A stretch of DNA of 64,000 nt from assembly GCA_964597495.1 (NCBI GenBank), contig CAZQYC010000003.1, forward strand, positions 38,074 through 102,073, given 5' to 3'. The first letter of the stretch is position 1; every line of letters starts with the position of its first letter. The translations under genes and the position numbers were made by a program. Below, piece by piece: positions 26,718 to 35,514 of this stretch. The notes under the pieces were generated by a model. That model searched no databases. It was given only the letters and a program-made list of their open reading frames with translations, and had not been told where the DNA came from. Origin of the DNA: CAZQYC01 sp964597495. Its GTDB lineage: Bacteria; Pseudomonadota; Gammaproteobacteria; Steroidobacterales; Steroidobacteraceae.

Positions 26718-27095
26718 CTAAGCGCCGATGCCGTCTTCGTCGCCGTCGTCGCGGAATGCCGCTTCGCGAGCTTCTTCGTCGCCTTTCGCCATCGGCGAAG
26801 GCTCGGTATCTGCTTTATCCATCTTGACGACGAGGTGACGCAATACCGCATCGCTGAAGCGGAACGAACCGGTCAGCTCGTTCAAGGTCTTGGCGTCGCA
26901 CTCGATATTGAGCAGCACATAGTGCGCTTTGTGGATTTTGGCGATCGGGTACGCCAGTTGGCGTCTACCCCAATCTTCTTGGCGATGAATCACGCCGCCG
27001 CCGGCGGTGATCATGCCTTTGTAGCGTTCCAGCATCGCCGGAACCTGTTCGCTCTGGTCGGGATGCACCAGGAACACAATCTCGTAATGTCGCAT
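26718..27095 (-). CDS. rpsF: 30S ribosomal protein S6
   Basis: A 125-residue bS6. MRHYEIVFLVHPDQSEQVPAMLERY and YPIAKIHKAHYVLLNIE are typical, with an acidic C-terminal tail (GDEEAREAAFRDDGDEDGIGA). First gene of the operon with rpsR, the DUF2232-like gene and rplI. AGGGAGACGACA precedes the ATG. The 182-bp region upstream of the start should hold the operon promoter and could hold an S6/S18-type leader, but no clear leader structure was confirmed. Confidence 0.97.
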   Translation of the reverse strand: MRHYEIVFLVHPDQSEQVPAMLERYKGMITAGGGVIHRQEDWGRRQLAYPIAKIHKAHYVLLNIECDAKTLNELTGSFRFSDAVLRHLVVKMDKADTEPSPMAKGDEEAREAAFRDDGDEDGIGA

Positions 27096-27277
27096 TGTCG
27101 TCTCCCTATGGGAAAAGCCTCCTTAAGCCGAGCACTTAAGTGAAGCAAGGAGTAAACCGCACGGCCGGATTTGGACCGACCGATTTACGGGGGCGCGAAG
27201 AATACAGGACGGATCGCGGTTCGGCAACGGCAAATCGCCGAGCGAATGGCAACTCCCCGCCAATCTGCTCGCTTAAA

Positions 27278-28339
27278 TCAGGGGTCCTCGACCGTGTAAC
27301 CCAGTGCGCGCAATTTTGCGACGTACCCCTTGGGGTGAAGGATTTCCTGGATCGGCAGTACGGCAAACGTAGTGCGATGAGACGCAAGCGCCGATTCGGC
27401 TGCTGCTATCCATTTCCGTTCCGCTTCCTTGGCGACGCGCTCGATCTCGCGTTTGACATTTGCCACGGTGTCTTGCGCGCCCACCTTATCGGCAAGTTGC
27501 CCTCTCATGATCGCGGTTTGCAAGAGCTCCATGCAGTCCTCGCCAGGGTCGGTCTTGGTCAGGCGACGTAATGCATCGATATCGCCGGTCGACCACGCAT
27601 TTGCGCGCAGCTTCATCGTTTCAAGATCGCTCTCGAGTCCATCCAGCGTCTTAGCGAAACATTCCAGGTCCGAAAACTCGGTGCGCCGAAAATTCTTAAG
27701 CGCCGCTCGCGGCTCGTCGAATTGCAATTTCATCTTCACTTCGAGCGCCGTGATCTTCACCTTGCTGCCTTTAGCCGCCTTGCTTACGACCGGCCAAACC
27801 ACGGGCTCGTAGCCCAGCCCCGATCGGTTCACCGCTTCCGAACGCAATTCTTGCGCAGCGAAGGTGGGGCGCCATTTTTCCACGCCGCGGTCGCGTCCCA
27901 GGTATTTTTCCTTTAGGGGAAGCCATTTCGCATAGACATCGGCTGGGACGACATCCTTGAGCAACGCGTCATTCGGGTTTTTTGCCGCACCCAGCAACGC
28001 AGGAACGAGGGTGATTGCACGAAAGAATCCGATGTTCGTGTCGGTGTCTATTTTTACCGGAGCAATGACTTCTTGCGACTCCGCCACGAGCGCTTCCACC
28101 TGTTTCGAGCGCCATATCATTTTCTTCGGCAACGGCGCATGCGTTCCGACGATCCATAGCGCATGATCGCCCTTCGAGACTTTCCAGAGCCCCGGGCCGG
28201 GCTGTTCACCTATTACCAACACTTCTTCGAGCGTAATCGAATCGGCGGTTGCCGAGGATTCACTTGCCGTCGTCGATTGTGCGCCCGCCGTAGACATCGC
28301 AATCACGTGCAGCAATCCAAGAATAATGATGAGTCGCAT
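27278..28339 (-). CDS. TraB/GumN family protein
   Basis: A 353-residue exported protein. A signal peptide (MRLIIILGLLHVIAMSTAGAQS) is followed by the subgroup motif ITLEEVLVIGEQPGPGLWKVSKG and the GTxH motif (WIVGTHAPLP). TraB/GumN/Tiki proteins are putative metalloproteases; activity here is inferred. ATG 28339 is chosen for the signal peptide. It lies downstream of two related membrane proteins on the same strand, and the three may form an operon. Confidence 0.88.
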   Translation of the reverse strand: MRLIIILGLLHVIAMSTAGAQSTTASESSATADSITLEEVLVIGEQPGPGLWKVSKGDHALWIVGTHAPLPKKMIWRSKQVEALVAESQEVIAPVKIDTDTNIGFFRAITLVPALLGAAKNPNDALLKDVVPADVYAKWLPLKEKYLGRDRGVEKWRPTFAAQELRSEAVNRSGLGYEPVVWPVVSKAAKGSKVKITALEVKMKLQFDEPRAALKNFRRTEFSDLECFAKTLDGLESDLETMKLRANAWSTGDIDALRRLTKTDPGEDCMELLQTAIMRGQLADKVGAQDTVANVKREIERVAKEAERKWIAAAESALASHRTTFAVLPIQEILHPKGYVAKLRALGYTVEDP

Positions 28340-28389
28340 TGGAATTCGTCCTCTTCGGTTCTCTAACTTTGCAGGTCTGCATCGGCCTA

Positions 28390-29052
28390 TCAAAAGAGGC
28401 CATTGAATTTTGACGTCGGTGCATCCGGGGCGCCCAAATAATTCGGTTTGAGATGGTTGAATAGGTCGCCCTGCGGCGATCTGTTCTTTTTTTTACAAAT
28501 GATATTGAGCCTATTCGAATCCAATTGGGGGCCCGGCGGCGGTTGATTGGTCGCATAGCAGTCCTCGCTTATCCATGTGATTATTTCGCCGCCGTCGGAT
28601 CGACGCGAGCCCTCAGGCTGATACTGCGTTCCGTTCCGGGGCCTCTCGATCACTTTAGGTTTCGATAATAGCGGCGAGTTCGTCTCTTCTAAGCTATGCG
28701 CCGCCGATTCATTCGCCGCTCGTTCTCGTTCCGCTTGCCAATCTCTTGGTTGCGGCGCCAACGGGATCGTCGGTATGCCGTTCGCAGTCTCCCCTTCGAT
28801 CGAAGCCCGCGTCGACAAACGCCTAGATGCGGCTCGAGTAGCGTTCCGTGTGGGAGGTGTCGCGTGCGGCGTCGATTCGATCACGATGTAGGTGCTGACG
28901 AATTGCGTCGGTCCTGTTTTAGCCGGAGGGCGCACGTGCATCACCAGAATGATCACCATCGCGTGCCCGACAATTACCACCGAGACGATGAGCGGCTTGC
29001 GCCCGCGTTCCAGAATAGCGCCCATCACATGCCTAAGTAGCGTCGTGTTCAA
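28390..29052 (-). CDS. single-pass membrane protein, member 2 of a related pair
   Basis: A 220-residue protein with one N-terminal membrane helix (KPLIVSVVIVGHAMVIILVM) followed by a Pro/Thr/Arg-rich linker and a C-terminal domain with the pattern ISEDCYAT...IICKKK...GDLFNHL. The upstream neighbour shares that pattern (LSDKCMIL...LVCQFG...GKLFERL), so the two are likely paralogues with two conserved cysteines. The general layout (short N-terminus, helix, long periplasmic linker) recalls TonB-like anchors, but no TonB C-terminal domain is seen. Function unknown. Confidence 0.7.
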   Translation of the reverse strand: MNTTLLRHVMGAILERGRKPLIVSVVIVGHAMVIILVMHVRPPAKTGPTQFVSTYIVIESTPHATPPTRNATRAASRRLSTRASIEGETANGIPTIPLAPQPRDWQAERERAANESAAHSLEETNSPLLSKPKVIERPRNGTQYQPEGSRRSDGGEIITWISEDCYATNQPPPGPQLDSNRLNIICKKKNRSPQGDLFNHLKPNYLGAPDAPTSKFNGLF

Positions 29053-29098
29053 TGCGGCTCAACCTCCGTTGCCGCATCGCCATCTGTATCGAACTGAC

Positions 29099-29743
29099 TC
29101 ATGGCAACTCGCGCTCGCGAGCACGATCCAGTTTATCCGGCAACCGCTCGAATAATTTTCCCTCGGGCTCGATTTTGCCGCCGAATTGGCAGACTAAGAA
29201 TACGGCGAGAATCATGCATTTGTCGGATAGCTTCACAAAGAACACCCCTTCATCCGTCAGTCCGACCCGCCGGCCATGCAAGGGATCCCAATGTATTTCG
29301 CTGCGCTCTATCGCTTTCGGCGCCGGTAATCCGGGCGGCCGATCCGTTGCGTCGAAGTGCTTTTGTTTACCGGCCTTCTCCGCGAGTTTAAGTTGGTTGG
29401 CATTTGCGAGCGCTCCTTGCTCATGCCAATCGATTGCTTGAGGATCGGTTATCGACATGCTCTGCGGCATTTCTAACGGAGGTTCTTCTTTGTCGATATC
29501 GTCGCGGGCTTTTGCTTTGGCGCGCGGAAGCGTGTTCTGCACTTTCACCTCATCGCGCAACGCCATTCGAGAAGGAACCGGGTGCGCAGCGATGAATATC
29601 AACTCACCCGATGAATCGGTTGTGCCTTCATTCGCGTTGCGATACCGCAACGCAGCCTTGAAAGTCACCAGTGCGCCAAGGTGTGCCGCGACAACGAAGA
29701 CACACACCGCAGCGGTTTGCCGATGATGGGTGTGCAAGTCCAT
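29099..29743 (-). CDS. single-pass membrane protein, member 1 of a related pair
   Basis: A 214-residue protein with a membrane helix near the N-terminus (TAAVCVFVVAAHLGALVTF), a charged linker, and a C-terminal domain FVKLSDKCMILAVFLVCQFGGKIEPEGKLFERLPDK. The cysteine spacing and the G-x-LF-x-x-L ending match its downstream neighbour. Xanthomonad proteins with a similar GDLFK ending exist from memory, but no name can be given with confidence. It starts at ATG 29743 and lies upstream of its paralogue and the TraB/GumN gene. Confidence 0.7.
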   Translation of the reverse strand: MDLHTHHRQTAAVCVFVVAAHLGALVTFKAALRYRNANEGTTDSSGELIFIAAHPVPSRMALRDEVKVQNTLPRAKAKARDDIDKEEPPLEMPQSMSITDPQAIDWHEQGALANANQLKLAEKAGKQKHFDATDRPPGLPAPKAIERSEIHWDPLHGRRVGLTDEGVFFVKLSDKCMILAVFLVCQFGGKIEPEGKLFERLPDKLDRARERELP

Positions 29744-29921
29744 GTTCCACGCCTAGATCACGAAGCGCTCGTTCTCGACAAAAGCACCCAGCGCCAGAAG
29801 CGGCAATTCCACAAGGTCTCCCTTTGCTATTTCGGCCGCCTTATAAAGATCGCTGCGGCGTTGCTTGAGAGCGGCGGGGAGTAAAAAAGTTCAGCGCGGC
29901 AACGGGTCGGCCGACCATTGC

Positions 29922-32900
29922 TCAGCGAGCGTATTCTTCCCGGGCGCGTAGAACTTGTTCCGTAAGTCGCTTGTCCGACACCGGAATCGAGGTTTTGAGA
30001 TCCTGCGCAAACGACGAGACGCGATATTCCTCGATCATCCAGCGAAGCTTGTCGAGTTCGGGATGCGTGGGTGATTTCTTCGTGAATTGCTTGATTGCTT
30101 GCGCGAACGGCGCAATCGATTTCATTAACTCGATGTCGCGCTTTGCATTGCCGGGTAGCCGCTCGAGGCGACGCTTAAGCGCCCGCAAATAGCGCGGCAG
30201 ATGACTGAACCACGGATTCGGAATCACGATCAAGAAGTCCGCCGGCATAAGCGCCGTCAATTGCGCTTCCATGTCGAGCAAGGAGTCTTTGAAGAGCGGC
30301 GCTTTCACTGACGCAAGCAATTGACGGACGTCGCGCGCGAGGGTCAGTACCTCGATGGCCTGGAGTATCAAGCGCTCGATTGTTTCTCCGATTCGGCTAC
30401 GATGAGCGTCAAGTCTTGATTGAAACTCCGCGCGTGTTCGTGGCAGCGAAACGTCGTCGGAAAAAAAGCACTCCAGGAATACCCGCTCGATAAATTGTTC
30501 GATCAGCGCGTGTTGCGGACCGAACGCCTGAGTCAGCAGAACGAGCTCACGCCGGGCGGTGAACGCTTGCCGCGCGAGCTTGGCTTGCTGCGGCAATGCA
30601 AGCACGGCGAGACGCACCATGCCGCGTCTGGACAGTGCGTCGGCCTCTTGCGGCGAACTGCACTCGATCATGGCCGCGCCGCCCTCTTTCACGTAAAGCG
30701 CAGGATAGACGGTGAATTTAATTCCGCTGCGCTCGACCGTTCGGTTGAGCGGAAGATCGTCGAAATCCCAGGTGCGATACACCGTCGATTCGGACGGCGG
30801 TATCGACGCATTCGAACTGCGCACAGTGCGACGCAAAGCAAGGAGATCGCGGCCTTCAGTAAGGAACTTGCCGTCCAATTTAACCACTCGGATATTGAGG
30901 CGCAGATGGTTCGGCAGCGATAACTGCATAACTTGTTCGCTCGAAATCGAAAAGTTAGCTTCGCGTGAGATCCATCCGGCGACGGCATCGGTTGAAACGC
31001 CCTCCTCCAAATCACGAAGGCAGCGCGCAGCGGCCTCCGGAACCGGAACGAAGTGTTTACGTTGTTCTTTCGGCAAAGCGCGCAAGACGGCCATCATTTT
31101 CTCAAGACGCCATCCCGGAATGACCCATGCGAGTTGCTCGGGGTGCAGCGAAGCCAGCAGCGGCTCCGGCACGAGGAGCGTCGCCCCATCGTCGCTTTGT
31201 CCAGGATCGAACGTATAGGTGACGGTAAGGCGATTGTCCCCCAGCAAAAGCGCATCGGGGAAAAGCTCGTCCGAGGCTTCCGGTGCTGAGCGCCGCATTA
31301 GATCGGCCAGCGACATAAATAATGAGCGCGCTTTCTCATCGGAGTGCGGCACGGATCGCAATGGCTTTAGCCACTTGTCCAACGCGGCAATGGAGTGCAC
31401 GTTGTCCGGTATCCGAGCTAAGTAAAACTCAACGTGGTCCCGATCGTCGACCAGAATATCGCGGCGCCGAATTCTCGCCTCCATGCTTTCAACCCGTTCG
31501 CGAAGTTTCCAATTGCTTTCGAGAAAGTCGGCGCGCCATGCCGTTCGCCGCTCGACCAGTGCTTCGCGAATTAGAATCTCGCGGGCTTCTTTCGGCGCTA
31601 CGCTGCCGTAGTTGACGCGTCGCTGGCCGGCCAGCGTCAATCCGTAAAGCGAAACGGATTCCAGCGCGGATACGAAGCCTCTCTCTTCGACCCATTCCGG
31701 TTCCGAGTGTGACCGTTTCAACAGATGCTCGCCCGCTCGCTCGATCCACGGCGGCTCGATGCTTGCCACCATCCGCGCAAATACTCGGGTCGTTTCTACG
31801 ATGCTTCCGGCAACCAGCCACTTGGGCGGTTTGCTCGCAAGCGGCGTTCCGGGAGCAATAACGAATCGCGAGCCGCGCGCACCGACATATTCGCGTTTTT
31901 CGTCGAGTGCCCCGATATTGCCGAGAAAGCCGGTCAGAATGGCTTGGTGAAAGTTCGCGTAGTCCGCCGGTGCTTCACTCTCGCGAAGCTCGATCTCTTC
32001 CACCGACTCGCGAAGCTGTCGATGGAGCTCTTGCCATTCTCGCATACGCACGAACGACAGGAAGTGCTCGCGGCACCACTTGCGCAATTGACTGCCCGAG
32101 AGCGACTCGGCCTGCGTTCGATGAGCATTCCAGAGATTCAATACCGAAATGAAATCCGAGCGCGGGTCGGCAAAGAGCGCGTGCGCCTGATCCGCTTGCG
32201 TTTGCGCGTCCACCGGTCGCTCGCGCGGGTCTTGAATTTCCAAGAACGAAGTGACGATCAACATTTCGGCGAGACACGCGTGCTGCGAGGCCGCGATTAA
32301 CATTCGCGCCAAACGCGGGTCCACGGGAAGTGCGGCGATTCGCTTTCCTAAGGCCGTGACGTTGCGTTCTTCGTCGACCGCCTTTAGCTCCCACAATAGG
32401 CGGTATCCATCGTTGATCAATCGCGTGTCCGGGGGGTCGACAAACGGAAAGTCGGCGGGTTCGCCGAGACCCAATACGGCTAAGCGCAAAATGACACTCG
32501 CCAGATTGGTGCGTAGTACTTCGGGCGGCGTGAACTCCTCGCGCGCTACGAAATCGTCTTCGCTGAACAGCCGAATGCAAATTCCTTCGGCTTCGCGGCC
32601 GCACCGACCTTTGCGTTGATCGGCGCTCGCTTTGGAGATCTTCTCGATCGGCAAGCGCTGCACCTTACCGCGCACGCTATAGCGGCTGATGCGCGCGAGT
32701 CCCGAATCGATGACGTTGCGAATTCCGGGAACGGTCAGCGACGTTTCCGCCACGTTGGTCGCCAACACTACGCGGCGCTGTGCATGCCCTTCGAAGATCC
32801 GCTCCTGATCGCGCGTCGAAAGCCGCGAAAATAGCGGAAGAATTTCCGTATTGCCGAACTTCGCGCGCGACAGCGCCTCATTGCAATCCCGAATTTGCTT

Positions 32901-33842
32901 TTCGCCGGGAAGAAAAACGAGGACGTCGCCGCGACCGCCTTTGTCGAGTTCTCTAACCGACTCGACAACGCCTTCAGGTAGCGATAATTCCGCCGCGTCC
33001 TCGTCCTCGCCGATCAGCGGGCGATAACGAACTTCTACCGGGTAACTTCGACCCGACACCTCGATGATGGGAGCGGCGCCGAAGAACGCCGAAAACTTCT
33101 GCGGGTCGATGGTGGCTGAGGTGACGATGAGCTTTAAGTCGGCTCGTTTTTCAAGAATGCGTTTGAGCACGCCCAAGAGCAGATCGATGTTCAAACTGCG
33201 TTCGTGCGCTTCGTCGACGATCAGCGTGTCGTATCGATTGAGCCAGCGATCGCTTTCCAATTCTTTGAGCAGGATGCCGTCGGTCATCAACTTCACGCGG
33301 CAATCGGGACCGGAGCGATCGTTGAATCGCACTTGATAGCCCACCGCGCCGCCGACCGTTGTGCCGAGTTCGCTCGCTAAACGCGCCGCGATGGCGCGTG
33401 CGGCGATGCGGCGCGGTTGCGTATGACCAATGAGACCCAGCGCACCGCGACCGGCCTCCAGACAGAATTTCGGTAATTGAGTGGTCTTTCCCGACCCCGT
33501 CGCGCCGCAGAGCACGATGACTTGATGGTTCGCCAGCGCGCTGAGGATTGCATCGCGATGAGCGGTGATTGGCAAATCCGGGTCGTACTGAACTTTGATC
33601 GGCAGAGCGCGTAGCGCTTCTACCCTGGCTAACGAACTTTCGACGGCAGCGTTCAGCGATGCAACGGCGGAATCGAAGTCGTTACCGCGCTGGCGGCGCG
33701 AATAGAGACGATCGAGTTCTCGGCTCAGACGTGCGCGTTCGCTTAAGCGTGTTTGCCCAAGACGGCGGCGTAAATCGTGAAGCAGATCGAAATCCGCTCG
33801 CTGCCTTTGCCGTTCGCTATCGCGCTCTTGCCCATCGCTCAT
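29922..33842 (-). CDS. hrpA: ATP-dependent RNA helicase HrpA
   Basis: A 1306-residue DEAH-box helicase. It shows Walker A CGATGSGKTTQ, LIVDEAHERSLNIDLLLGVL (DEAH), SATIDPQKFSAFF, the QRKGRCGRE motif VI, an HA2/OB-fold region, and the long C-terminal DUF3418 region typical of HrpA. The family is linked to mRNA processing and ribosome rescue. ATG 33842 is chosen, but the first codons (MSDGQERDSE) are built from a GTGATGG-type heptad tract, so the true start could be GTG 33845 or a later codon. It lies 21 bp downstream of phoQ. Confidence 0.95.
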   Translation of the reverse strand: MSDGQERDSERQRQRADFDLLHDLRRRLGQTRLSERARLSRELDRLYSRRQRGNDFDSAVASLNAAVESSLARVEALRALPIKVQYDPDLPITAHRDAILSALANHQVIVLCGATGSGKTTQLPKFCLEAGRGALGLIGHTQPRRIAARAIAARLASELGTTVGGAVGYQVRFNDRSGPDCRVKLMTDGILLKELESDRWLNRYDTLIVDEAHERSLNIDLLLGVLKRILEKRADLKLIVTSATIDPQKFSAFFGAAPIIEVSGRSYPVEVRYRPLIGEDEDAAELSLPEGVVESVRELDKGGRGDVLVFLPGEKQIRDCNEALSRAKFGNTEILPLFSRLSTRDQERIFEGHAQRRVVLATNVAETSLTVPGIRNVIDSGLARISRYSVRGKVQRLPIEKISKASADQRKGRCGREAEGICIRLFSEDDFVAREEFTPPEVLRTNLASVILRLAVLGLGEPADFPFVDPPDTRLINDGYRLLWELKAVDEERNVTALGKRIAALPVDPRLARMLIAASQHACLAEMLIVTSFLEIQDPRERPVDAQTQADQAHALFADPRSDFISVLNLWNAHRTQAESLSGSQLRKWCREHFLSFVRMREWQELHRQLRESVEEIELRESEAPADYANFHQAILTGFLGNIGALDEKREYVGARGSRFVIAPGTPLASKPPKWLVAGSIVETTRVFARMVASIEPPWIERAGEHLLKRSHSEPEWVEERGFVSALESVSLYGLTLAGQRRVNYGSVAPKEAREILIREALVERRTAWRADFLESNWKLRERVESMEARIRRRDILVDDRDHVEFYLARIPDNVHSIAALDKWLKPLRSVPHSDEKARSLFMSLADLMRRSAPEASDELFPDALLLGDNRLTVTYTFDPGQSDDGATLLVPEPLLASLHPEQLAWVIPGWRLEKMMAVLRALPKEQRKHFVPVPEAAARCLRDLEEGVSTDAVAGWISREANFSISSEQVMQLSLPNHLRLNIRVVKLDGKFLTEGRDLLALRRTVRSSNASIPPSESTVYRTWDFDDLPLNRTVERSGIKFTVYPALYVKEGGAAMIECSSPQEADALSRRGMVRLAVLALPQQAKLARQAFTARRELVLLTQAFGPQHALIEQFIERVFLECFFSDDVSLPRTRAEFQSRLDAHRSRIGETIERLILQAIEVLTLARDVRQLLASVKAPLFKDSLLDMEAQLTALMPADFLIVIPNPWFSHLPRYLRALKRRLERLPGNAKRDIELMKSIAPFAQAIKQFTKKSPTHPELDKLRWMIEEYRVSSFAQDLKTSIPVSDKRLTEQVLRAREEYAR

Positions 33843-33860
33843 CACCCGTCACTCATTATT
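33829..33860. repeat. GTGATGG-type heptad tract at the hrpA start
   Basis: Minus-strand 7-mers of the form ATGAGTG-ACGGGTG-ATGAGCG-ATGGGCA run through the phoQ/hrpA gap and into hrpA codons, ending in GGGCAAGAG as at the nlpD locus. They create several ATG/GTG triplets and one short frame (MSDG then stop) overlapping the predicted hrpA start. Confidence 0.65.
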
Positions 33861-33863
33861 TGC

Positions 33864-35210
33864 CTATGGCGCCGGCAAGCGTACCGTAATCTTGCAACCG
33901 CCCAAGGGGGACGTGTCGATGGTTACCGAACCGCCGCTCAAGTTGGCGAGTTCCTGCACCACGGAAAGCCCGATACCCTGCCCGCTCACGCGCTCGTCGA
34001 GTCGAGCTCCTCGTTTCAACACGAGGTCGCGTTTGTCCGGCGAAATGCCGGGGCCATCGTCCTCTACGTAAAGCATGAGCCCCTCGCGACGCGAGCCAGG
34101 CAGCACAAGCGGACTCGCCGCAATTCGTACTTGCGATTTACACCACTTGCATGCGTTATCGAGCAGGTTGCCGGCGATCTCCATCAAATCGCCTTCGTCC
34201 CCGATGAAACGAGCTGCCGGATCGGCGTCAATGTCCACGCTGGGATGCTTATCCGCGTAGACCTTTAGCAGCGTTTCCCGCAACGCTTCCAAAACGCCTT
34301 TCACCGCAATGGGCGCGTTGCCGAGGCCCGAGCCTCCCGACATCGATGCGCGCTTCAGCTGATAGCGAACGATGTTGTCCATGCGCGTGATCTGTTCTTG
34401 AAGCGGCGGCGAGTCGGCCAGCGATCGAGCGACGGCCAGCGGCGTCTTCAAGCTATGCGCCAAGTTTCCAAGGGTGTTGCGATAGCGCTCCAGGCGATCT
34501 CGCTCCGAGCGAAGCAGCGTATTCATGTTCGCTGTAATGCCTGCCAGTTCGCGTGGGTAATCGCCATGAAGTTCATTGGCGCGTCCCGCTTCGATTTCCT
34601 CGATCTCGTGTTCGACTCGGCGAACCGGTTTCAATACCCAGCGAAACAAGATCGCTAGCGCACCGAGCAACAGCACTATAAGCCCGGCGAACCAAGCGAA
34701 CAATTGTTCCCGAATGGTATAGAGCTCGGCTTTGTACGGTTTTAGATCTTCCGCTACGGTGTAGGTGAATTTATGCGATTTCTTGCGCGGAAATTCCCAT
34801 TCGAGGCCGACGCTCAACGCTTGCACCTCCGAACCGTCGGGTAGCGTCATGCGGCGCGTGAGCCGCTTGCCCGGCGCGACAGCCGTGTAAAGTTCAAGGC
34901 GCGTTCCCGTCAGCGAATGCGACCACCACATCACTTCGCCGTCGTCGCGTTGGATTTGTCCGTAAAGACCCGATCCTAAATTGGCGAAGCGCGTTTCACG
35001 CAGCGTCTCTCCGGGAATCAGTTTCCCGCCCGCTTGCTCGTCGGAAGCCGAAATCAGATTGGCGACTTGCAGATCGAGACGCGTCTGCATGAAGGTTTCG
35101 CTGAAATTCCGATAGACCGCGTCGAGGACGGCAATGGTCGCTCCGAAGAACAACAGCAGCAGCACGCTCACCGACGCAAGCAGTCGCGTGCTGAGCGAGT
35201 GCATGCGCAT
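33864..35210 (-). CDS. phoQ: PhoQ-like sensor histidine kinase
   Basis: A 448-residue membrane kinase. N-terminal helix (about 10-30), periplasmic domain (about 31-165), second helix (about 172-194), HAMP, DHp with phospho-acceptor His252 in GNLAHSLKTPLAV (the PhoQ-type HSLKTPLA motif) and an HATPase domain with NLLDNACKW and DDGPGISP. It pairs with the PhoP-like regulator. Stimuli such as Mg2+ or cationic peptides are known for PhoQ but only inferred here. The start ATG 35208-35210 directly abuts a 301-bp repeat element whose end (ACAGG) supplies the only ribosome-site-like bases. Confidence 0.9.
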   Translation of the reverse strand: MRMHSLSTRLLASVSVLLLLFFGATIAVLDAVYRNFSETFMQTRLDLQVANLISASDEQAGGKLIPGETLRETRFANLGSGLYGQIQRDDGEVMWWSHSLTGTRLELYTAVAPGKRLTRRMTLPDGSEVQALSVGLEWEFPRKKSHKFTYTVAEDLKPYKAELYTIREQLFAWFAGLIVLLLGALAILFRWVLKPVRRVEHEIEEIEAGRANELHGDYPRELAGITANMNTLLRSERDRLERYRNTLGNLAHSLKTPLAVARSLADSPPLQEQITRMDNIVRYQLKRASMSGGSGLGNAPIAVKGVLEALRETLLKVYADKHPSVDIDADPAARFIGDEGDLMEIAGNLLDNACKWCKSQVRIAASPLVLPGSRREGLMLYVEDDGPGISPDKRDLVLKRGARLDERVSGQGIGLSVVQELANLSGGSVTIDTSPLGGCKITVRLPAP

Positions 35211-35212
35211 AT

Positions 35213-35513
35213 TAGGGCCTGTTAACGCTTAGTTTCATCGCCGCGACGGTGGCCCCATGTTGATTGAATATGGGCGTTGTGGCTAGGCGCGACGACCGCC
35301 GTGTACTTGACGTACTCAAGTGGAGTTGCAACAACGCCACAACGCAAACTGGCCCCGTCCCTTCGGGTTGGGCCTCCAAGTTTAAAAAGACTTGGGCCGC
35401 CAGGTGGCGTTGCTCGTCGTTTATTTGGAATGACCAAACCGCACTCCTCGCGCCTAACCTGGCGACTTTTTAGGCTCCAACGCGACGATGAAACTAAGCG
35501 TTAACAGGCCCTA
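35213..35513. mobile_element. structured repeat element, copy B (301 bp)
   Basis: A perfect 28-bp terminal inverted repeat (35213-35240 and 35486-35513), an identical 167-bp core (35328-35494) to copy A, and a diverged left half that includes an extra small hairpin region near 35255-35274. The outer arm sequence differs from copy A at several positions, yet both arms match within each copy. It fills the whole gap between phoP (stop 35515) and phoQ (start 35210). Confidence 0.75.
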
Positions 35514-35514
35514 C

